Below, piece after piece: positions 9,837-17,370 of a DNA stretch of 34,623 bases. Position 1 is the first letter of the stretch. Each line of letters begins with the position of its first letter. The notes under the pieces were generated by a model. The model ran no database searches, had not been told where the DNA came from, and saw nothing but the letters and a program-made list of their open reading frames with translations. The stretch is from an uncultured Bacteroidia bacterium. Its GTDB lineage: Bacteria > Bacteroidota > Bacteroidia > Bacteroidales > Prolixibacteraceae. The position numbers and the translations under genes are program-made. The stretch lies in assembly GCA_903927965.1 (NCBI GenBank), contig CAIYPA010000556.1, positions 1 to 34,623 on the forward strand, in the 5' to 3' direction.

Positions 9837-10889
9837 TTATCTTGATTTGTACTGTTTTTCGTAATATTTTTCGTAAGCACCCGAAGATACGTTTTCGAGC
9901 CAGTCAGTATTGTTCAGATACCATTCGACAGTTTTTTCGATCCCCTCTTCGAATTGCAACGATGGCTTCCATCCCAGTTCACGCTGAATTTTCGAAGAAT
10001 CAATGGCATACCTGAGATCATGGCCGGCACGGTCTTTGACATAGGTGATCAATTGCTCTGAACTTCCCGGTTCACGATCTAGTTTTTTGTCCATCGTTAT
10101 GCACAACTGACGGATCAGTGCAATATTGGTCCATTCGTTATGGCCGCCAATGTTATAGGTTTCACCGTTTTCCCCTTCATGAAATACCAAATCGATAGCA
10201 GAAGCATGATCTTCGACATAAAGCCAATCGCGGATATTTTCACCTTTCCCGTATATCGGGATCGGTTTGTTGTGCCGGATGTTCTGGATTGCCAGTGGGA
10301 TCAACTTTTCGGGAAATTGGTTTGGGCCATAGTTGTTGGAACAATTGGTGATCACAATGGGAAGTTTATAGGTATTGTGATAAGCCCTAACAAGGTGGTC
10401 GGAACTTGCTTTTGAGGCAGAATAGGGGCTTTGGGGATCATAAGAGGTTGTTTCAAGGAAAAAACCTGTTTCACCCAGCGATCCATAAACTTCATCGGTT
10501 GAGATGTGATAAAACCGTTTACCGTCCGTATTGCTTTTCCAGATTTCGTGGGCACCGTTCAACAGGTTAACAGTACCAACAATGTTCGTCATGATAAAAG
10601 TCATAGGGTCAAGGATGGAGCGATCTACATGCGATTCTGCGGCAAGGTGCAAAACCCCATCGAACTGGTACTTGCTAAAAAGTGAATTGATAAAAGGGGC
10701 ATCTGTAATGTCCCCTTTTACGAATTCATAATTGGGCATTGTATCTATATCTTTCAGGTTCTCCAAATTGCCGGCATAGGTGAGAAGGTCGAGATTTACA
10801 ATTTTGTAATCGGGATATTTGTTCACAAACCGTCTTACCACGTGAGAACCAATAAACCCTGCGCCTCCTGTAACCAAAATAGACTTCAC
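9837..10889 (-). CDS. rfbB: dTDP-glucose 4,6-dehydratase
   Basis: Converts dTDP-glucose to dTDP-4-keto-6-deoxyglucose, the second step towards dTDP-rhamnose and other deoxysugars for surface polysaccharide. The 350-residue extended SDR protein has the NAD-binding GGAGFIG (8-14), the family-specific catalytic triplet T131-D132-E133 in STDEVYG, and the Y156-x3-K160 pair in PYSASK, all expected for RfbB/RmlB. The start is GTG at 10889: the next residues are the standard MKSILVTGG beginning and no ATG lies just upstream. It follows galE by 36 bp on the same strand, suggesting a nucleotide-sugar operon, but rfbA, rfbC and rfbD are not in the window. Length and motifs are normal. Confidence 0.95.
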   Translation of the reverse strand: MKSILVTGGAGFIGSHVVRRFVNKYPDYKIVNLDLLTYAGNLENLKDIDTMPNYEFVKGDITDAPFINSLFSKYQFDGVLHLAAESHVDRSILDPMTFIMTNIVGTVNLLNGAHEIWKSNTDGKRFYHISTDEVYGSLGETGFFLETTSYDPQSPYSASKASSDHLVRAYHNTYKLPIVITNCSNNYGPNQFPEKLIPLAIQNIRHNKPIPIYGKGENIRDWLYVEDHASAIDLVFHEGENGETYNIGGHNEWTNIALIRQLCITMDKKLDREPGSSEQLITYVKDRAGHDLRYAIDSSKIQRELGWKPSLQFEEGIEKTVEWYLNNTDWLENVSSGAYEKYYEKQYKSR

Positions 10890-10925
10890 CGTTTCAATTT
10901 TAATAGATTCTCAATTTTGAAGGTT

Positions 10926-11951
10926 CTATAAATTTCTGACACTTTTTTCCCAGTTCCAAGCCGATAAAAGCGTTTCTGCCAGGGATGTTTCAGCCTTCCA
11001 ACCAAGGACAGTATTTGCGATTGTAGTATCGGCATAGATTTTAACCACATCACCTGGTCTGCGATCTACAATTTTGTAATTCAATTTTACACCTGTAGCT
11101 TCTTCAAATGTATGGACTACTTCAAGAACAGAAACCCCTTTTCCGGTGCCAATATTGAAAAATTCAAATCGCTCTGCATTCGTTTTGTTGATAAGCCTAT
11201 CAATAGCAATGACATGCGCCTTAGCCAGATCGACAACATTGATATAGTCGCGGATGTTGCTGCCATCAGGAGTATCGTAATCATCCCCGAAAACACTAAG
11301 CTGTTGACGAATTCCAGCTGCTGTTTGCGTGATAAACGGAACCAGGTTGCCAGGGACACCACGTGGAAGCTCACCAATCAAAGAGGTCGGGTGAGCACCG
11401 ATCGGATTAAAATATCGGAGGGCTATTACATTAACTTGTGGCGTTACCTGCACAACGTCCCTAAGTATTTCTTCACTGATTGCCTTTGTATTGCCATAAG
11501 GGGATTCTGCATCTTTTTTAGGCGTATTTTCCGTAACCGGAAGTTGGTCTGGTTGTCCATAAACAGTACAGGATGAAGAGAATACAAGATTAGAAACATG
11601 GTATTTCGACATGCAATCAAGGATATTCATCAGCGATACCAGGTTATTGCGGTAATAGGAAAGGGGCTTGGCAACCGATTCGCCCACTGCTTTAAAGGCC
11701 GCAAAATGGATGATAGCATCAATATCTGAGTATTTTTCAAAAAAAGCCTCCAATTGCACATTGTTGAGCAGGTTAAACTCTTCAAACGCAGGTCTTATGC
11801 CACTTATTTTTTCAATATTGTCAATGACCTCTGCGGTGGAATTGGATAAATCGTCAATAATAACAACATCATATCCAGCTGCTTGCAATTCAACAACTGT
11901 ATGTGAACCAATATAACCTGTACCTCCTGTAACCAAAACTTGACGTCCCAT
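10926..11951 (-). CDS. galE: UDP-glucose 4-epimerase
   Basis: Interconverts UDP-glucose and UDP-galactose (Leloir pathway and polysaccharide precursor supply) using tightly bound NAD. The 341-residue protein shows GGTGYIG (9-15), the active-site serine S127 in FSSSCTVYG, and the Y152-x3-K156 pair in PYGNTK. The GalE-specific segment NPIGAHP and a conserved GDVVKIYAD region near the C-terminus distinguish it from other extended SDRs. It is the first gene of the pair with rfbB. A minus-strand -7 box (TAAATTTG) lies 21 bp upstream of the ATG, in the short divergent gap shared with the HU/SPOR gene. Nothing is truncated. Confidence 0.95.
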   Translation of the reverse strand: MGRQVLVTGGTGYIGSHTVVELQAAGYDVVIIDDLSNSTAEVIDNIEKISGIRPAFEEFNLLNNVQLEAFFEKYSDIDAIIHFAAFKAVGESVAKPLSYYRNNLVSLMNILDCMSKYHVSNLVFSSSCTVYGQPDQLPVTENTPKKDAESPYGNTKAISEEILRDVVQVTPQVNVIALRYFNPIGAHPTSLIGELPRGVPGNLVPFITQTAAGIRQQLSVFGDDYDTPDGSNIRDYINVVDLAKAHVIAIDRLINKTNAERFEFFNIGTGKGVSVLEVVHTFEEATGVKLNYKIVDRRPGDVVKIYADTTIANTVLGWKAETSLAETLLSAWNWEKSVRNL

Positions 11952-11971
11952 AATATTAAATTAATTGAATT

Positions 11972-11979
11972 CAAATTTA
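11972..11979 (-). promoter_or_regulatory. Bacteroidota -7 box for galE
   Basis: Read on the minus strand this is TAAATTTG, a match to the Bacteroidota TAnnTTTG element. It ends about 20 bp before the galE ATG at 11951. No good -33 TTTG was seen at the usual spacing, so this is a moderate call. Confidence 0.45.
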
Positions 11980-11991
11980 CAATTATTTGAA

Positions 11992-11999
11992 TACCTTTG
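11992..11999 (+). promoter_or_regulatory. Bacteroidota -7 box for HU/SPOR gene
   Basis: TACCTTTG matches TAnnTTTG and sits 20 bp before the ATG at 12020. It overlaps a possible upstream TTG codon (11987), which argues that translation starts at 12020 rather than at the TTG. Confidence 0.55.
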
Positions 12000-12019
12000 T
12001 TACCCTGAAAAAGCAGATT

Positions 12020-13012
12020 ATGGATATTTCGTTTTATTTGGTTGAATTGCTACGGTTGCACGATTGTGTGATCATACCTGATCTTGGTGGATTTATTGCA
12101 AATTATCGTCCTGCAGAGATGGATCTTGCCGGGAATAGTTTTAATCCTCCTGTTAAGGAGGTTATATTCACCGGCAAACTGAATAAAAACGATGGTTTGC
12201 TTGTCAATTATATTTCTGAAACTGAAGGTATTGGTTATATCGAGGCCCGTCAGGTCATTTCGGAGTTTGTTGACGAAACCTGGTCAAAACTTGAAAATGG
12301 GGAAGGGATTGAATTTAAGTGCATTGGCAATTTAAAATATGACCGGAACGAGAAACTGATTTTTGAACCGGCTGTACACGAGAATTTCCTGCTTGAAGCT
12401 TATGGGCTCGAAGGTTTCCACTTTCCCCAACTTGAACACGAGAAATTGATCCCGACCAAGCGGCTTTTTGTTGACAAAGAAGCTGTGCGTCCAGTATTTA
12501 GTTCACGGAGAGTTAAAGCACTTGCAGTTGGGGTTCCCCTTTTACTCGCACTTATTTTTGTGCCTGTTTCCAAATATATCAGGAATGACAATAAAATGCC
12601 CAATCTCCAGACTTCAAGTGCAGCGCCCATCACATTAAATGAGACAATTAAGTCACCTTCAACCTTAAAAATAGACTCGTCAAATTCTAAAGTAGTTGAA
12701 AAACCAGTAGTTAAAAAGACTGAATCCGTAGAATTGCAACAATCTGTAAATCAAGCACAACCAGAACCTATTGCAATTAAATCGAATTCACGTTACCGTT
12801 TGATCGGCGGCTGTTTTTCTTTGCGCGAGAATGCCGATAAATTTCTGGAGAAACTCCGTTCCAACGGTTTTAAATCTGAAATGAAAGTTCAACCCAACGG
12901 TACTTTTCTTGTAATTGTTCAAACCTATACCGATAAGTCTGAAGCCACAGTTGCTCTTAAAAACCTGCGAGAAACAGATCCGGCAACAGGATATTGGATG
13001 TCGGCGAATTGA
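12020..13012 (+). CDS. HU/CCDC81-like and SPOR domain envelope protein
   Basis: A 330-residue protein whose N-terminus (MDISFYLVELLRLHDCVIIP, then GGFIANY) matches the tandem HU-like/CCDC81-type domains found in Bacteroidota (about 1-130). One membrane helix follows near 165-185 (VGVPLLLALIFVPVSKYI), then a Ser/Thr/Lys-rich linker, then a C-terminal SPOR domain (about 255-328; SRYRLIGGCFSLRENADKF...). SPOR domains bind denuded peptidoglycan glycan strands at division sites. Topology would place the HU-like part in the cytoplasm and SPOR in the periplasm, so the protein may link a cytoplasmic partner to septal wall; that role is inference. The ATG at 12020 is preferred over TTG 11987, which overlaps the promoter box. 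It diverges from galE. Confidence 0.85.
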   Translation: MDISFYLVELLRLHDCVIIPDLGGFIANYRPAEMDLAGNSFNPPVKEVIFTGKLNKNDGLLVNYISETEGIGYIEARQVISEFVDETWSKLENGEGIEFKCIGNLKYDRNEKLIFEPAVHENFLLEAYGLEGFHFPQLEHEKLIPTKRLFVDKEAVRPVFSSRRVKALAVGVPLLLALIFVPVSKYIRNDNKMPNLQTSSAAPITLNETIKSPSTLKIDSSNSKVVEKPVVKKTESVELQQSVNQAQPEPIAIKSNSRYRLIGGCFSLRENADKFLEKLRSNGFKSEMKVQPNGTFLVIVQTYTDKSEATVALKNLRETDPATGYWMSAN

Positions 13013-13031
13013 TCAGATAACAAAGTTCCCA

Positions 13032-13051
13032 AACATGTTTTATAACATGTT
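13032..13051. terminator. Perfect inverted repeat between convergent genes
   Basis: AACATGTT-TTAT-AACATGTT forms an 8-bp perfect stem with a 4-nt loop between the SPOR gene (ending 13012) and the dipeptidase (ending 13060 on the other strand). A bidirectional terminator fits the position, but neither side has a convincing T-run, so a protein-binding palindrome is possible. Confidence 0.4.
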
Positions 13052-13059
13052 CAAATGTG

Positions 13060-14286
13060 CTAAGATAGTCTCCCTGCACTTTTCAATACAGCTTTGAACA
13101 CCCGCATGAAATTTCCGCCCCAGATTTTCCGGATCTGTTCTTCTGTATAACCGCGACGGACCAATTCGAGGGTGATGTTCCCCATCTGACTTACATCGAA
13201 ACAGCCTGAAACCGCACCTCCGCCATCGAAATCAGTGCCTATGCCGACATGGTCAATACCGGCAACTTTTACAATATGATCGATGTGGTCAACAACATCT
13301 TTCACCGTTGCCAGTTTCTGTGGAAATTTTTGTGCGATCTGCCTCCATTCATCATGGCCTGCTTTCTCTTTTTCCGGTGTCAATCCTTCAAAATTATTGT
13401 ATTTTGCACGTAGGGCTGTCCTTGCCGAATCGCGTGCAGGGTTGGGTTCCGGAGTTTTCACATAATCGCTAAGAATGCACATCTGGATCACGCCGCCATT
13501 TTTGGCAATGGCACGGAGCCCTTCGTCGGTGAGGTTGCGGGGATTGTCGCACATGGCCCTTGAACAGGAATGGCTGGCAATGATCGGGGCAGTCGTAATT
13601 TTAAGTACATCAAAAAGGGAGGAATCGGCAATATGGGAAACGTCGATCATCATCCCCACACGGTTCATCTCTTTCACGACCTGAACACCAAATGGGGAAA
13701 GGCCATTGTATTCAGGCCCCTTTTTATCGGTTGAGGAGTCGCAGATGTCGTTGTTTAACGTATGGCACAGCGTGATGTACCGCGCCCCAAGTTGCCAGAA
13801 CTTTTCGATGTTCGACAGATCATGTGCAATGGCATACCCATTTTCGACACCAATATAGATGGCACGTTTCCCGGTTTTTTCGATTTTGTAACCATCATCG
13901 GGTGTCCGGGCAATCTGTGCCAGTTCGGGTGCTGCTTCAACACTTTTATAAATCGACTTGATAATCTCAAGTGCTTTCTTGTTTGCATTGGCATGGCCCT
14001 CTTCAGTTCGCGGTCCCTGACTTAGAAAAACGGCAAAAAACTGGGCATCCAAGCCACCTTCCTTCATTCTTGGAAAGTCGCTCTTTGTTCCTGAAGTTTG
14101 TGCATCATGGCGTACGGCGAGGTTAAAATCCGAATCGACAAGGTTCATCGGCGTGTCGGTATGTGTGTCAACCGTAAAAACGGCATTGTGGATCCGGGCC
14201 GCTTTTTGGGCCAATGTCTCTTTCTGCTCTGGTTGAAAGGCAGTTGAAAAAATAAAAACTAAACCGATAAACAAAAGATTCTTCAT
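13060..14286 (-). CDS. Membrane dipeptidase-type zinc hydrolase (peptidase family M19)
   Basis: A 408-residue exported M19 (renal dipeptidase-like) hydrolase that would cleave dipeptides, possibly including D-residue substrates. Zinc-site motifs are present: H42 and D44 in VDTHTDTP, bridging E148 in GVENGYAI, H218 in IDVSHIAD, H239 in ASHSCSR, and GIGTDFDGG near 348-356. The N-terminus (MKNLLFIGLVFIFSTAF) is a signal peptide without a lipobox cysteine. I chose ATG 14286 because the longer frame to 14346 merely reads through a tandem 16-bp repeat and would place about 20 charged residues before the signal peptide. The gene lies downstream of ribE on the same strand; a functional link is not obvious. 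Confidence 0.93.
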   Translation of the reverse strand: MKNLLFIGLVFIFSTAFQPEQKETLAQKAARIHNAVFTVDTHTDTPMNLVDSDFNLAVRHDAQTSGTKSDFPRMKEGGLDAQFFAVFLSQGPRTEEGHANANKKALEIIKSIYKSVEAAPELAQIARTPDDGYKIEKTGKRAIYIGVENGYAIAHDLSNIEKFWQLGARYITLCHTLNNDICDSSTDKKGPEYNGLSPFGVQVVKEMNRVGMMIDVSHIADSSLFDVLKITTAPIIASHSCSRAMCDNPRNLTDEGLRAIAKNGGVIQMCILSDYVKTPEPNPARDSARTALRAKYNNFEGLTPEKEKAGHDEWRQIAQKFPQKLATVKDVVDHIDHIVKVAGIDHVGIGTDFDGGGAVSGCFDVSQMGNITLELVRRGYTEEQIRKIWGGNFMRVFKAVLKSAGRLS

Positions 14287-14301
14287 AAGATTATCCCAAT
14301 T

Positions 14302-14333
14302 TTTAATTCCTTCATTCTTTAATTCCTTCATTC
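14302..14333. repeat. Two exact tandem 16-bp units in the dipeptidase leader
   Basis: TTTAATTCCTTCATTC is repeated exactly at 14302-14317 and 14318-14333, between ribE and the dipeptidase start. On the sense strand of those genes it reads as purine-rich GAATGAAGGAATTAAA. The adjacent CCCCATCTCCTT string recurs near 16374. Confidence 0.85.
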
Positions 14334-14350
14334 TCCGTTTCCCCATCTCC

Positions 14351-14953
14351 TTATTTATACGATGCCAACCGGCTTAAATATTTCCCGATAATGTCAAATT
14401 CGAGGTTGATCTTCGTTCCAACCCTAAAGGCATGAAAATTAGTATGTTCGTATGTATAGGGAATAATAGCTACCTGGAATGAGTCGTCTTTGGAATTGAC
14501 AACGGTGAGGCTGACACCATTTACAGTTACAGAACCTTTTTCGACGGTCATATATCCCTGTCGGGCCTTGTCAATGTCGAAGTCATAGCTAAAAGTGAAA
14601 TACCAGCTTCCGTCCGATTCTTCAACTTTTGTGCAAATTGCTGTCTGATCGACATGTCCCTGAACAATATGGCCATCGAGGCGGCCGTTGATCATCATGC
14701 TCCGTTCGAGATTGACTTTATCGCCCACATTGAGCAAGCCAAGGTTCGTTTTCAACAAAGTCTCCATGATCGCAGTCACAGTATAGGTCGTTTCCGTTTT
14801 ATTTACGACTGTGAGGCATACCCCATTGTGGGAGAGGCTTTGATCGATTTTGAGTTCGTTTACAAAAATACAATTCAGTGTAAGGTGAACGTTTTCGCGT
14901 TCTTTTTGGATGGCAATTACGGTGCCCATTCCTTCAACAATTCCAGAAAACAT
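14351..14953 (-). CDS. ribE: Riboflavin synthase, alpha subunit
   Basis: Dismutates two 6,7-dimethyl-8-ribityllumazine molecules to riboflavin, the last step of riboflavin synthesis. The 200-residue protein has the typical MFSGIVEGMG start and two homologous lumazine-binding halves, with paired motifs SHNGVCLTV (41-49) and VNGVSLTV (144-151) and the interdomain GHIVQGHVD (94-102). I chose ATG 14953 because family proteins begin at MFSGIVE; the longer frame to 14974 adds only seven residues. Other rib genes are absent here. I found no FMN riboswitch in the 267-bp divergent gap upstream (14954-15220), which is AT-rich and otherwise unremarkable. Confidence 0.95.
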   Translation of the reverse strand: MFSGIVEGMGTVIAIQKERENVHLTLNCIFVNELKIDQSLSHNGVCLTVVNKTETTYTVTAIMETLLKTNLGLLNVGDKVNLERSMMINGRLDGHIVQGHVDQTAICTKVEESDGSWYFTFSYDFDIDKARQGYMTVEKGSVTVNGVSLTVVNSKDDSFQVAIIPYTYEHTNFHAFRVGTKINLEFDIIGKYLSRLASYK

Positions 14954-15220
14954 GTTGTACAATTTAAATTTCAAAACGAAATTAACTTTTTTATTTAGGC
15001 TGGAAACAAAAGAAATAAAATTGAAATACGATAAATCCGAAATATTTAATTATAGGCCTAATAATCAGCTATATATGAATTATTATATTTTTCATCCCTA
15101 ATTACTTTGTTTTTGAAACCGTAACTTCATCCAATCTCAATTGATTAAAATCTTAATATTGGCATGGCAGGATGAACAATAAAACGATTTGAGTAAATTG
15201 CGCCCCAAAATTTATCGTTT

Positions 15221-15625
15221 ATGGCAACTTCGCATACAACTTATCTTGGAGAGCTCAGGACTGAAAATGAGCACATCCGTTCCGGTGTAAAAATAATTAC
15301 CGATGCTCCTGTTGACAATCAGGGCAAAGGGGAGGCTTTTTCGCCTACCGATCTGGTCGCTACTGCACTGGCTGACTGCATGATCACGATTATGGGGATC
15401 AAGGCCATGGAAAAAGGCCTTGATCTGACTGGCACAGTTCTCGAAACAACCAAGATCATGTCCTCCGAACCACGCAGGATTGGCGAGATCATCATTGAAA
15501 TCACATTTCCGAAAAACAATTTTTCCGAAAAAGACAAAGCAATTTTTGCGGCAATTACAAAGTCATGTCCTGTCGCATTGAGCCTGCATCCTGAAGTCAA
15601 ACAGACCATTCACCTCAATTGGTAA
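15221..15625 (+). CDS. OsmC/Ohr-family protein
   Basis: A 134-residue OsmC-like protein. This family reduces organic hydroperoxides through a reactive cysteine pair. Both cysteines are present at the family positions: C53 in ALADCMIT and C116 in KSCPVALSL, and the FSPTDLVATAL segment is the classical lead-in to the first. The ending (PVALSLHPEV, then H-L-N-W) fits the YhfA/OsmC-like branch rather than Ohr, so its substrate is uncertain. The cytoplasmic location is inferred from the absence of a signal peptide. Its stop codon overlaps the start of the next gene (TAATG), implying translational coupling. Confidence 0.9.
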   Translation: MATSHTTYLGELRTENEHIRSGVKIITDAPVDNQGKGEAFSPTDLVATALADCMITIMGIKAMEKGLDLTGTVLETTKIMSSEPRRIGEIIIEITFPKNNFSEKDKAIFAAITKSCPVALSLHPEVKQTIHLNW

Positions 15626-16050
15626 TGGAGGTGCCCGATGCGAAAATCATCGCTTTTCTGAAAAAGCACCATGTCTTGACCCTCGCTACAACGGTTGACA
15701 ATCAGCCATGGTGCGCCAATTGCTTTTACGCATTTAACGAGCAGTCGATGAGCCTGGTATTTACTTCAGGTTATGAGACCCGTCATATCAAGGAAGGGAC
15801 ACAGAATCCCAAAGTTGCTGGTTCTATTGTTCTGGAAACCTCGGTTGTTGGGAAAATTCAGGGAATCCAATTTTCGGGCGAGTTGTTGCTGCCAGAAGGG
15901 GAGATGGCGGATCAGATAAAGCATGCTTACCTGAAACGTTTCCCCTTTGCTGCCCTTATGGAAACGACTTTATGGGTACTTCGGATCGATTATGCAAAAA
16001 TGACCGACAACCGTTTGGGATTTGGGAAGAAACTTATCTGGACAAGATGA
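15625..16050 (+). CDS. Pyridoxamine 5'-phosphate oxidase-fold protein (YhbP-like)
   Basis: A 141-residue split-barrel flavin-binding-type protein. The start (IIAFLKKHHVLTLATT, then VDNQPWCANCFYAF) and the TSGYETRHIKEG segment are characteristic of the PNPOx-like/YhbP group, whose members mostly lack a proven substrate. The ATG at 15625 shares its A with the OsmC-like stop; a TTG six bases earlier is a less likely start. Coupling to an OsmC-like peroxidase suggests a role in redox or detoxification, but this is context only. The C-terminus is followed at once by degenerate 7-bp repeats. Confidence 0.85.
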   Translation: MEVPDAKIIAFLKKHHVLTLATTVDNQPWCANCFYAFNEQSMSLVFTSGYETRHIKEGTQNPKVAGSIVLETSVVGKIQGIQFSGELLLPEGEMADQIKHAYLKRFPFAALMETTLWVLRIDYAKMTDNRLGFGKKLIWTR

Positions 16051-16052
16051 CA

Positions 16053-16108
16053 TGGATGTATAGCCTGGCGCATGGGGCGAAGGGCATGGAGCAGAGAGCT
16101 TAAGGCAT
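16053..16108. repeat. Degenerate 7-bp repeat array, about eight units
   Basis: Reading in heptads: TGGATGT, ATAGCCT, GGCGCAT, GGGGCGA, AGGGCAT, GGAGCAG, AGAGCTT, AAGGCAT. The middle units match the GGAGCAT/GGGGCTG family at 5881-5964 with substitutions but no loss of phase. It starts two bases after the preceding stop codon. A 12-bp palindrome (ATGCTTAAGCAT) follows at 16126-16137. Confidence 0.65.
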
Positions 16109-16140
16109 GGTTTAGAAGATGCTTGATGCTTAAGCATTTA

Positions 16141-16280
16141 AAGTTGTGCTCACTCCGAAAAGATAAAAAAAATGCCACTAAGACACAAAGTTTTCACAAA
16201 GATTTTCACTGCTATTTTCTTTTGGTGAAGCTCTTGAGCCTTTGTGTCAGAAGACGGCTTTTCGGAGTGGACTCAATTTT
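16141..16280. repeat. Nested long inverted-repeat element in a 340-bp intergenic gap
   Basis: An outer perfect 12-bp pair CACTCCGAAAAG (16151-16162) and CTTTTCGGAGTG (16258-16269) encloses a second perfect 9-bp pair GACACAAAG (16182-16190) and CTTTGTGTC (16240-16248). Inside that, TTCAC and GTGAA can pair again. Outside, 16141-16150 and 16270-16279 pair imperfectly. The whole can fold into one long interrupted hairpin. It lies between two convergent genes. It may be a non-autonomous dispersed element or a bidirectional terminator. The remainder of the gap to 16390 shows no coding signal. Confidence 0.75.
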
Positions 16281-16390
16281 AAGGTTGTGATTTTTTTACT
16301 TGAATGTTTATAATCACGTCTTAGCTCTTCAAGCATGATTTTTTGGATCACAGTCTCTCCTTCTTACACTCCCCCCATCTCCTTCTCTTT

Positions 16391-16885
16391 TCAGTCGAAC
16401 ATATCTGGAATGTACCTGAAGGCCATCCTGCCTTGGTTCCTTTTAAGTTCGCTCCAACTGATGACATCAAAATCAATCGCTACTGTCGAACAGGTAGGCA
16501 CATCGGAAGTGAAATCGTCCAATAAATAATTGAGGTAATAATAGATTGTGGGGTTATGGCCAAAAACGATCACCGTCTCTTTGTCGTCCTGCACTTCCTT
16601 GAGCATCGTCAGAAAGTTTTCGGGTGTCTTCCCACTGAAAAGCTTCTTCTCGAAAAGGATCGCCTTATGCGTGTAACCCAAGGCATCGGCATAAATCCTG
16701 GCAGTTTGTGTTGTGCGGACAGCGGGACTTGCGATGATCAGATCGGGTTTTATTTTTAACCTCTTTAGTTCCTGGCTGATTTTATAGGCATCGTCTTCTC
16801 CACGGTCTGTGAGGGTACGGTCGAAATCCTGATCATAACCGTAGGAAACACTTTTTGCATGGCGAACAAGGATAACTCTTTTCAT
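16391..16885 (-). CDS. sixA: SixA-type phosphohistidine phosphatase
   Basis: A 164-residue histidine-phosphatase-superfamily protein. The RHA motif (R8, H9, A10), R57 in SPAVRTTQTA and the second catalytic histidine H110 in VIVFGHNPT are all present. SixA enzymes dephosphorylate phosphohistidine on phosphorelay (HPt) or PTS proteins. The presence of two hybrid kinases in the same window makes a phosphorelay target attractive, but no HPt domain is seen here. No signal peptide. It lies 11 bp downstream of the toxin gene on the same strand and may be co-transcribed with it. Confidence 0.9.
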   Translation of the reverse strand: MKRVILVRHAKSVSYGYDQDFDRTLTDRGEDDAYKISQELKRLKIKPDLIIASPAVRTTQTARIYADALGYTHKAILFEKKLFSGKTPENFLTMLKEVQDDKETVIVFGHNPTIYYYLNYLLDDFTSDVPTCSTVAIDFDVISWSELKRNQGRMAFRYIPDMFD

Positions 16886-16896
16886 AACTACTTTGA

Positions 16897-17184
16897 TTAG
16901 ATGCGATATAATAATCTTGCAGAATGGTGAATTCGGGAAATACCTATATATTCAGAATGTATTTTATAGATTATGAGGTAATTTCCTTCGATTAACTCTT
17001 TTATTGATTTCTCTCCGAACTCTGGAACAATTTTCCCAGATTCAGGAAAAATTTCAAGTTGTTGAACTCTTCCAATAATCTTATCAACTAAGCGAATAGC
17101 ATACACACGAGACTCCCTGGAAACGTAATCATGAATATTTTTCAGGTCATCAAGAGCTAATTCAGTCCAGATAATCCTTACCAT
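16897..17184 (-). CDS. RelE/ParE-family toxin
   Basis: A 95-residue basic protein with the typical ParE/RelE layout: the start IIWTELALDDLKNIHDYV (strand then helix), a middle helix VDKIIGRVQQLEIFPESG, then KELIEGNYLIIYKI and a terminal ISRIHHSARL. The IFPESG and R-x-H-x-S/A-R signatures favour the ParE branch (gyrase-directed in studied members), though RelE-like mRNA cleavage cannot be excluded. The start codon overlaps the end of the antitoxin gene by 7 bp, the usual arrangement for co-translated pairs. Confidence 0.88.
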   Translation of the reverse strand: MVRIIWTELALDDLKNIHDYVSRESRVYAIRLVDKIIGRVQQLEIFPESGKIVPEFGEKSIKELIEGNYLIIYKIHSEYIGISRIHHSARLLYRI

Positions 17185-17351
17185 TGTTTCACAATTTCTT
17201 TAACTTGGTCATGTGGTATAGTAATGCCTTGTTCTATTTGCATTAAACCTTTTTCTACTTTTTCAATGAATATAAGCTTCTCCAAAAGTTTTTCCAATTC
17301 AAATTCTTGGGGAAGCTCTTTCATCGCTTCAATTACATTTTCTTTTTTCAT
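17178..17351 (-). CDS. Antitoxin of the ParE/RelE pair
   Basis: A 57-residue acidic, helical protein (MKKENVIEAMKELPQEFELE, then KLLEKLIFIEKVEKG). Its C-terminal segment ITIPHDQVKEIVKQW resembles the toxin-wrapping tail of small Bacteroidota RelE/ParE antitoxins. I chose ATG 17351; a TTG at 17390 would extend the frame through the likely operator. It precedes and overlaps the toxin gene. No separate DNA-binding domain is obvious in so short a protein, so self-repression is uncertain. Confidence 0.8.
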   Translation of the reverse strand: MKKENVIEAMKELPQEFELEKLLEKLIFIEKVEKGLMQIEQGITIPHDQVKEIVKQW

Positions 17352-17370
17352 TTCCCTTTTATTAAATATT

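Noticed and set aside
14954-15220. FMN riboswitch upstream of riboflavin synthase
   Set aside because: None of the conserved RFN element strings could be found on the minus strand.
16051-16390. Insertion sequence with transposase
   Set aside because: Inverted repeats are present but no open frame inside encodes a transposase, and no target duplication is apparent.
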